Shown here: positions 62,283 through 64,000 of the stretch, one piece after another
How positions within the stretch are numbered: position 1 is the stretch's first letter
How the letters are laid out: every line of letters starts with the position of its first letter
Assembly (NCBI GenBank): GCA_910587155.1
Contig: CAJULA010000014.1
Coordinates: 27,116-91,115, forward strand
Direction of reading: 5' to 3'
Source of the DNA: an uncultured Lachnospiraceae bacterium
GTDB taxonomy: Bacteria > Bacillota > Clostridia > Lachnospirales > Lachnospiraceae
DNA: 64,000 nt
Program-made: the position numbers and the translations under genes
Notes under the pieces: model-generated
Database searches by the model: none
What the model was told of the DNA's origin: nothing
What the model saw: only the letters and a program-made list of their open reading frames with translations

Positions 62283-63293
62283 TTACCCTGTAAGCGCCGA
62301 AAGCGGACGAAATTCATACCCCATCTCCTCCCACCTGGTCAGTAATTCATCCAGAATCTCTCCATTTGTCCGTGAAGTATTATGAAGCAAAACAACTGCT
62401 CCCGGGTGAATCCGTCCTGTCAGCTTGCCAAAAGCCTCCTCATGGGATGGCTGCTTGTCCTCCTCCCAATCCACATAGGCCAGACTCCAGAAAATTGTAT
62501 CATATCCCAGTCCTCTGGCCATTTTCAGATTTTCTTCCACGCATTTTCCCGCCGGCGGACGATAATAACGGGCCAGCTCCTTTCCGGTGATCTCCTGAAA
62601 CAGCGTTTCCACATCTGCCAGCTCCCTCCGAAAATCAGCCTCTTCCGAAACAGTTGTTATATCCGGATGATGATAGGTATGGTTCCCTACCGCATGCCCC
62701 TCCTCTGCCATACGCTTTACCAGTTCAGGCGCAGACTCCAGGAAATGCCCTACCACAAAAAAAGTAGCCGGAACATTATGTTTTTTCAGTGCATCCAAAA
62801 TCGGTTCCGTATTTCCGTTTTCATACCCGCAGTCAAAAGTGAGATAAATGATTTTTTCGTTCTCATCTCCCATATAATACGCATGATATGGTTTCAATGC
62901 AGATACCGTGGCATTGCCTGTGGGCTGCGTACCCTCCTCTCCGAATCCCAGTCCCCAGTCCTCAGAGGACAGTTCCAGAGGCAGCAGTTCTTCTGTTTCT
63001 GCGCTTTCTGTTTCCGCGGTTTCTTCCTGCTCTGCTTCCACAGTTTTTTCCTGCCCCGTTTCCTCCGCAGTCATATCATAGTTCCCACCCATGTCTTCTC
63101 CGGCAGAGTGCTCTTTTCCCTCTTCGCCTGATATTTCACCAGTAATCTGTTTCTCCTGCCCGCTCTGTTCCCCTTTTATCCCGGCCACAGCCATTTCTCC
63201 CGCACCGCATCCGATCAGACACAATACTGCCATTCCCGCCACGCCGCTCCTGATTCCTTTGTACTTCACCCACTGACGCCTCCTTTTTTGCAT
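62283..63293 (-). CDS. Polysaccharide deacetylase lipoprotein, PdaA type
   Basis: This is a 336-residue protein. A lipoprotein signal ends at LIGCG; a glutamate-rich linker leads to a NodB domain. Catalytic motifs are YLTFDCGYENG, HTYHHPDITT (the HX3H metal pair), YYRPPAGK, VDWEED and VVLLHNTSRTNGE. The FDCGYENG opening is the pattern of the PdaA/delta-lactam deacetylases that act on peptidoglycan muramic acid. ATG at 63293 has GAGAGG upstream. A GTG at 63269 preceded by AAGGAGG is an equally good start and gives a more typical signal peptide. Confidence 0.92.
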   Translation of the reverse strand: MQKRRRQWVKYKGIRSGVAGMAVLCLIGCGAGEMAVAGIKGEQSGQEKQITGEISGEEGKEHSAGEDMGGNYDMTAEETGQEKTVEAEQEETAETESAETEELLPLELSSEDWGLGFGEEGTQPTGNATVSALKPYHAYYMGDENEKIIYLTFDCGYENGNTEPILDALKKHNVPATFFVVGHFLESAPELVKRMAEEGHAVGNHTYHHPDITTVSEEADFRRELADVETLFQEITGKELARYYRPPAGKCVEENLKMARGLGYDTIFWSLAYVDWEEDKQPSHEEAFGKLTGRIHPGAVVLLHNTSRTNGEILDELLTRWEEMGYEFRPLSALTG

Positions 63294-63858
63294 CTCATTC
63301 CTCTCATCTGTCCATCCTATGACACAACTGCAGACAGATCGTATACAAATATTACATCCTTATTGTAAAATGCGTATGCATCAAAATTGCATCATGGCTC
63401 CGTGCGGGAAACGCTTTAATCAGCGTTTCCCTAAACGCCCACTTTTGTTTATAGCGGTGCAAATCTGATTGCATGGGCGCTTAAAAACCTTTGCCAACAC
63501 CAATATGGCAGATGGTTCAATAACATCCATTTCCATATCAAAGGATGTGCACACACGCAACAAGCTGCATGGCGCGTGTACGGACAGTGCAGCAAGTGCG
63601 CAGCCCTCATTGAAGGTTGAGACCTTTACAGTAATAAATCATCCTCATCCGGTTCAAAGTCTGCTTTGGATATTAAGCCAGCTTCTCCAACAGCCTGCAA
63701 AACCAGTTCCCAGGTTCCATCCGGTGAAATTGTGCTCGTTTTTCTTTCAATGCGTTTTTAAATGCATTGCCATTCAAAAAACGCATTTAGAACGCATTGA
63801 ATCACATTAATTTTTATAATACCTAGTACAGTATTGCTTAAATACTAATGAATAATTG
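63294..63858. other. Gene-poor spacer with an inverted repeat
   Basis: No gene is supported. GGGAAACGC (63406-63414) pairs with GCGTTTCCC (63423-63431) around an 8-base loop; no T-run follows. On the minus strand a frame reads AFKNALKEKRAQFHRMEPGN followed by WFCRLLEKLA before a stop near 63676, possibly a fragment of a lost gene. Confidence 0.5.
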
Positions 63859-63887
63859 TTGCTTTTTTATTGTAGTCTGTGCATAAT
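63859..63887 (+). promoter_or_regulatory. Candidate promoter of the right-edge gene
   Basis: TTGCTT (63859-63864) and CATAAT (63882-63887) are separated by 17 bases, 31 bases before the ATG at 63919. Confidence 0.55.
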
Positions 63888-63918
63888 AATTCTATCACTA
63901 AAGAATGGATGGGTTATT

Positions 63919-64000
63919 ATGCGAAGGAAAGCAATTGATACGATCCCAGTTTTATCTGATGCCATGAAAAACATATTATCTGCTTTTTCAAAAAGCCGTT
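63919..64000 (+). CDS. Partial plus-strand gene, N-terminal 27 residues
   Basis: The frame opens MRRKAIDTIPVLSDAMKNIL and is open to the window edge. It is preceded by a promoter-like pair, but the ribosome site is weak (GGATGGG). The basic start is compatible with a transposase or DNA-binding protein, yet nothing decisive is visible in so short a piece. It is one of only two supported plus-strand genes in the window. Confidence 0.5.
   Translation, partial: MRRKAIDTIPVLSDAMKNILSAFSKSR

Overview
The window reads as chromosomal DNA of a Gram-positive, Clostridia-type anaerobe, most likely a Lachnospiraceae gut bacterium. The pointers are strong AGGAGG ribosome sites, a clostridial agr operon with a thiolactone peptide gene, a PdaA-type lipoprotein deacetylase, a Csp-like S8 protease and a CD1871A-type CXXC mini-protein. 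Nearly every gene lies on the minus strand, so transcription runs from high to low coordinates. There is no rRNA, tRNA, CRISPR array, capsid, portal or terminase gene.

Most of the window is two parallel modules of a contractile, type-VI-like injection apparatus. Module 1 (about 25.2 to 0.3 kb) runs: von Willebrand A protein, long sheath protein, two Hcp-like tube proteins, J-domain protein, membrane FHA protein, zinc-ribbon FHA protein, PP2C-like protein, PP2C-like/TM/repeat protein, Hsp70/actin-like ATPase, small unknown, VgrG spike, pentapeptide protein, Imm11-like protein, PAAR-like DUF4280 protein, a 2449-residue VgrG-RHS toxin, a pentapeptide (probable immunity) protein and a cut-off gene. 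Module 2 (about 51.1 to 33.3 kb) repeats the order: sheath, tube, membrane FHA, zinc-ribbon FHA, PP2C-like, PP2C-like/TM/repeat, two unknown proteins, degenerate Hsp70-like, another unknown, PAAR-like, a 40-residue acidic protein, VgrG, pentapeptide, Imm11-like, HNH nuclease effector, putative immunity protein. No ClpV/AAA+ ATPase, TssJLM membrane complex or Ser/Thr kinase is present. The sheath proteins look like TssB and TssC joined in one chain. Four PP2C-like proteins lack the usual SDG aspartate. Module 2 copies are more degenerate (Hsp70 phosphate loops, PP2C metal sites) than module 1 copies. Short hairpin elements with a covarying stem sit before four module 2 genes.

Between the modules lie an agr operon (agrA-agrC-agrB-agrD, 28.25 to 25.5 kb), a decayed low-GC spacer, and a 4.0 kb AT-rich segment bounded by perfect 142-bp inverted repeats (29236-29377 and 33120-33261). 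Each repeat carries the ribosome site, start and first four codons of a gene: an ATP-grasp/radical SAM fusion on the left, a pentapeptide protein on the right, convergent. A strong extended -10 sits only outside the right repeat, so this looks like an invertible expression switch or a mobile cassette.

From 51 kb to the right edge are ordinary or unrelated genes: an S8 protease, a frameshifted Fic gene, an operon of TlpA-like thioredoxin, CD1871A-like protein, NapH-like ferredoxin, ABC-class ATPase, GLUG/LysM protein and ThyX-like protein, then a K+ channel with a RyR domain, a polysaccharide deacetylase, a gene-poor stretch and the start of a cut-off plus-strand gene.

All family assignments come from reading motifs by eye; no search was run.
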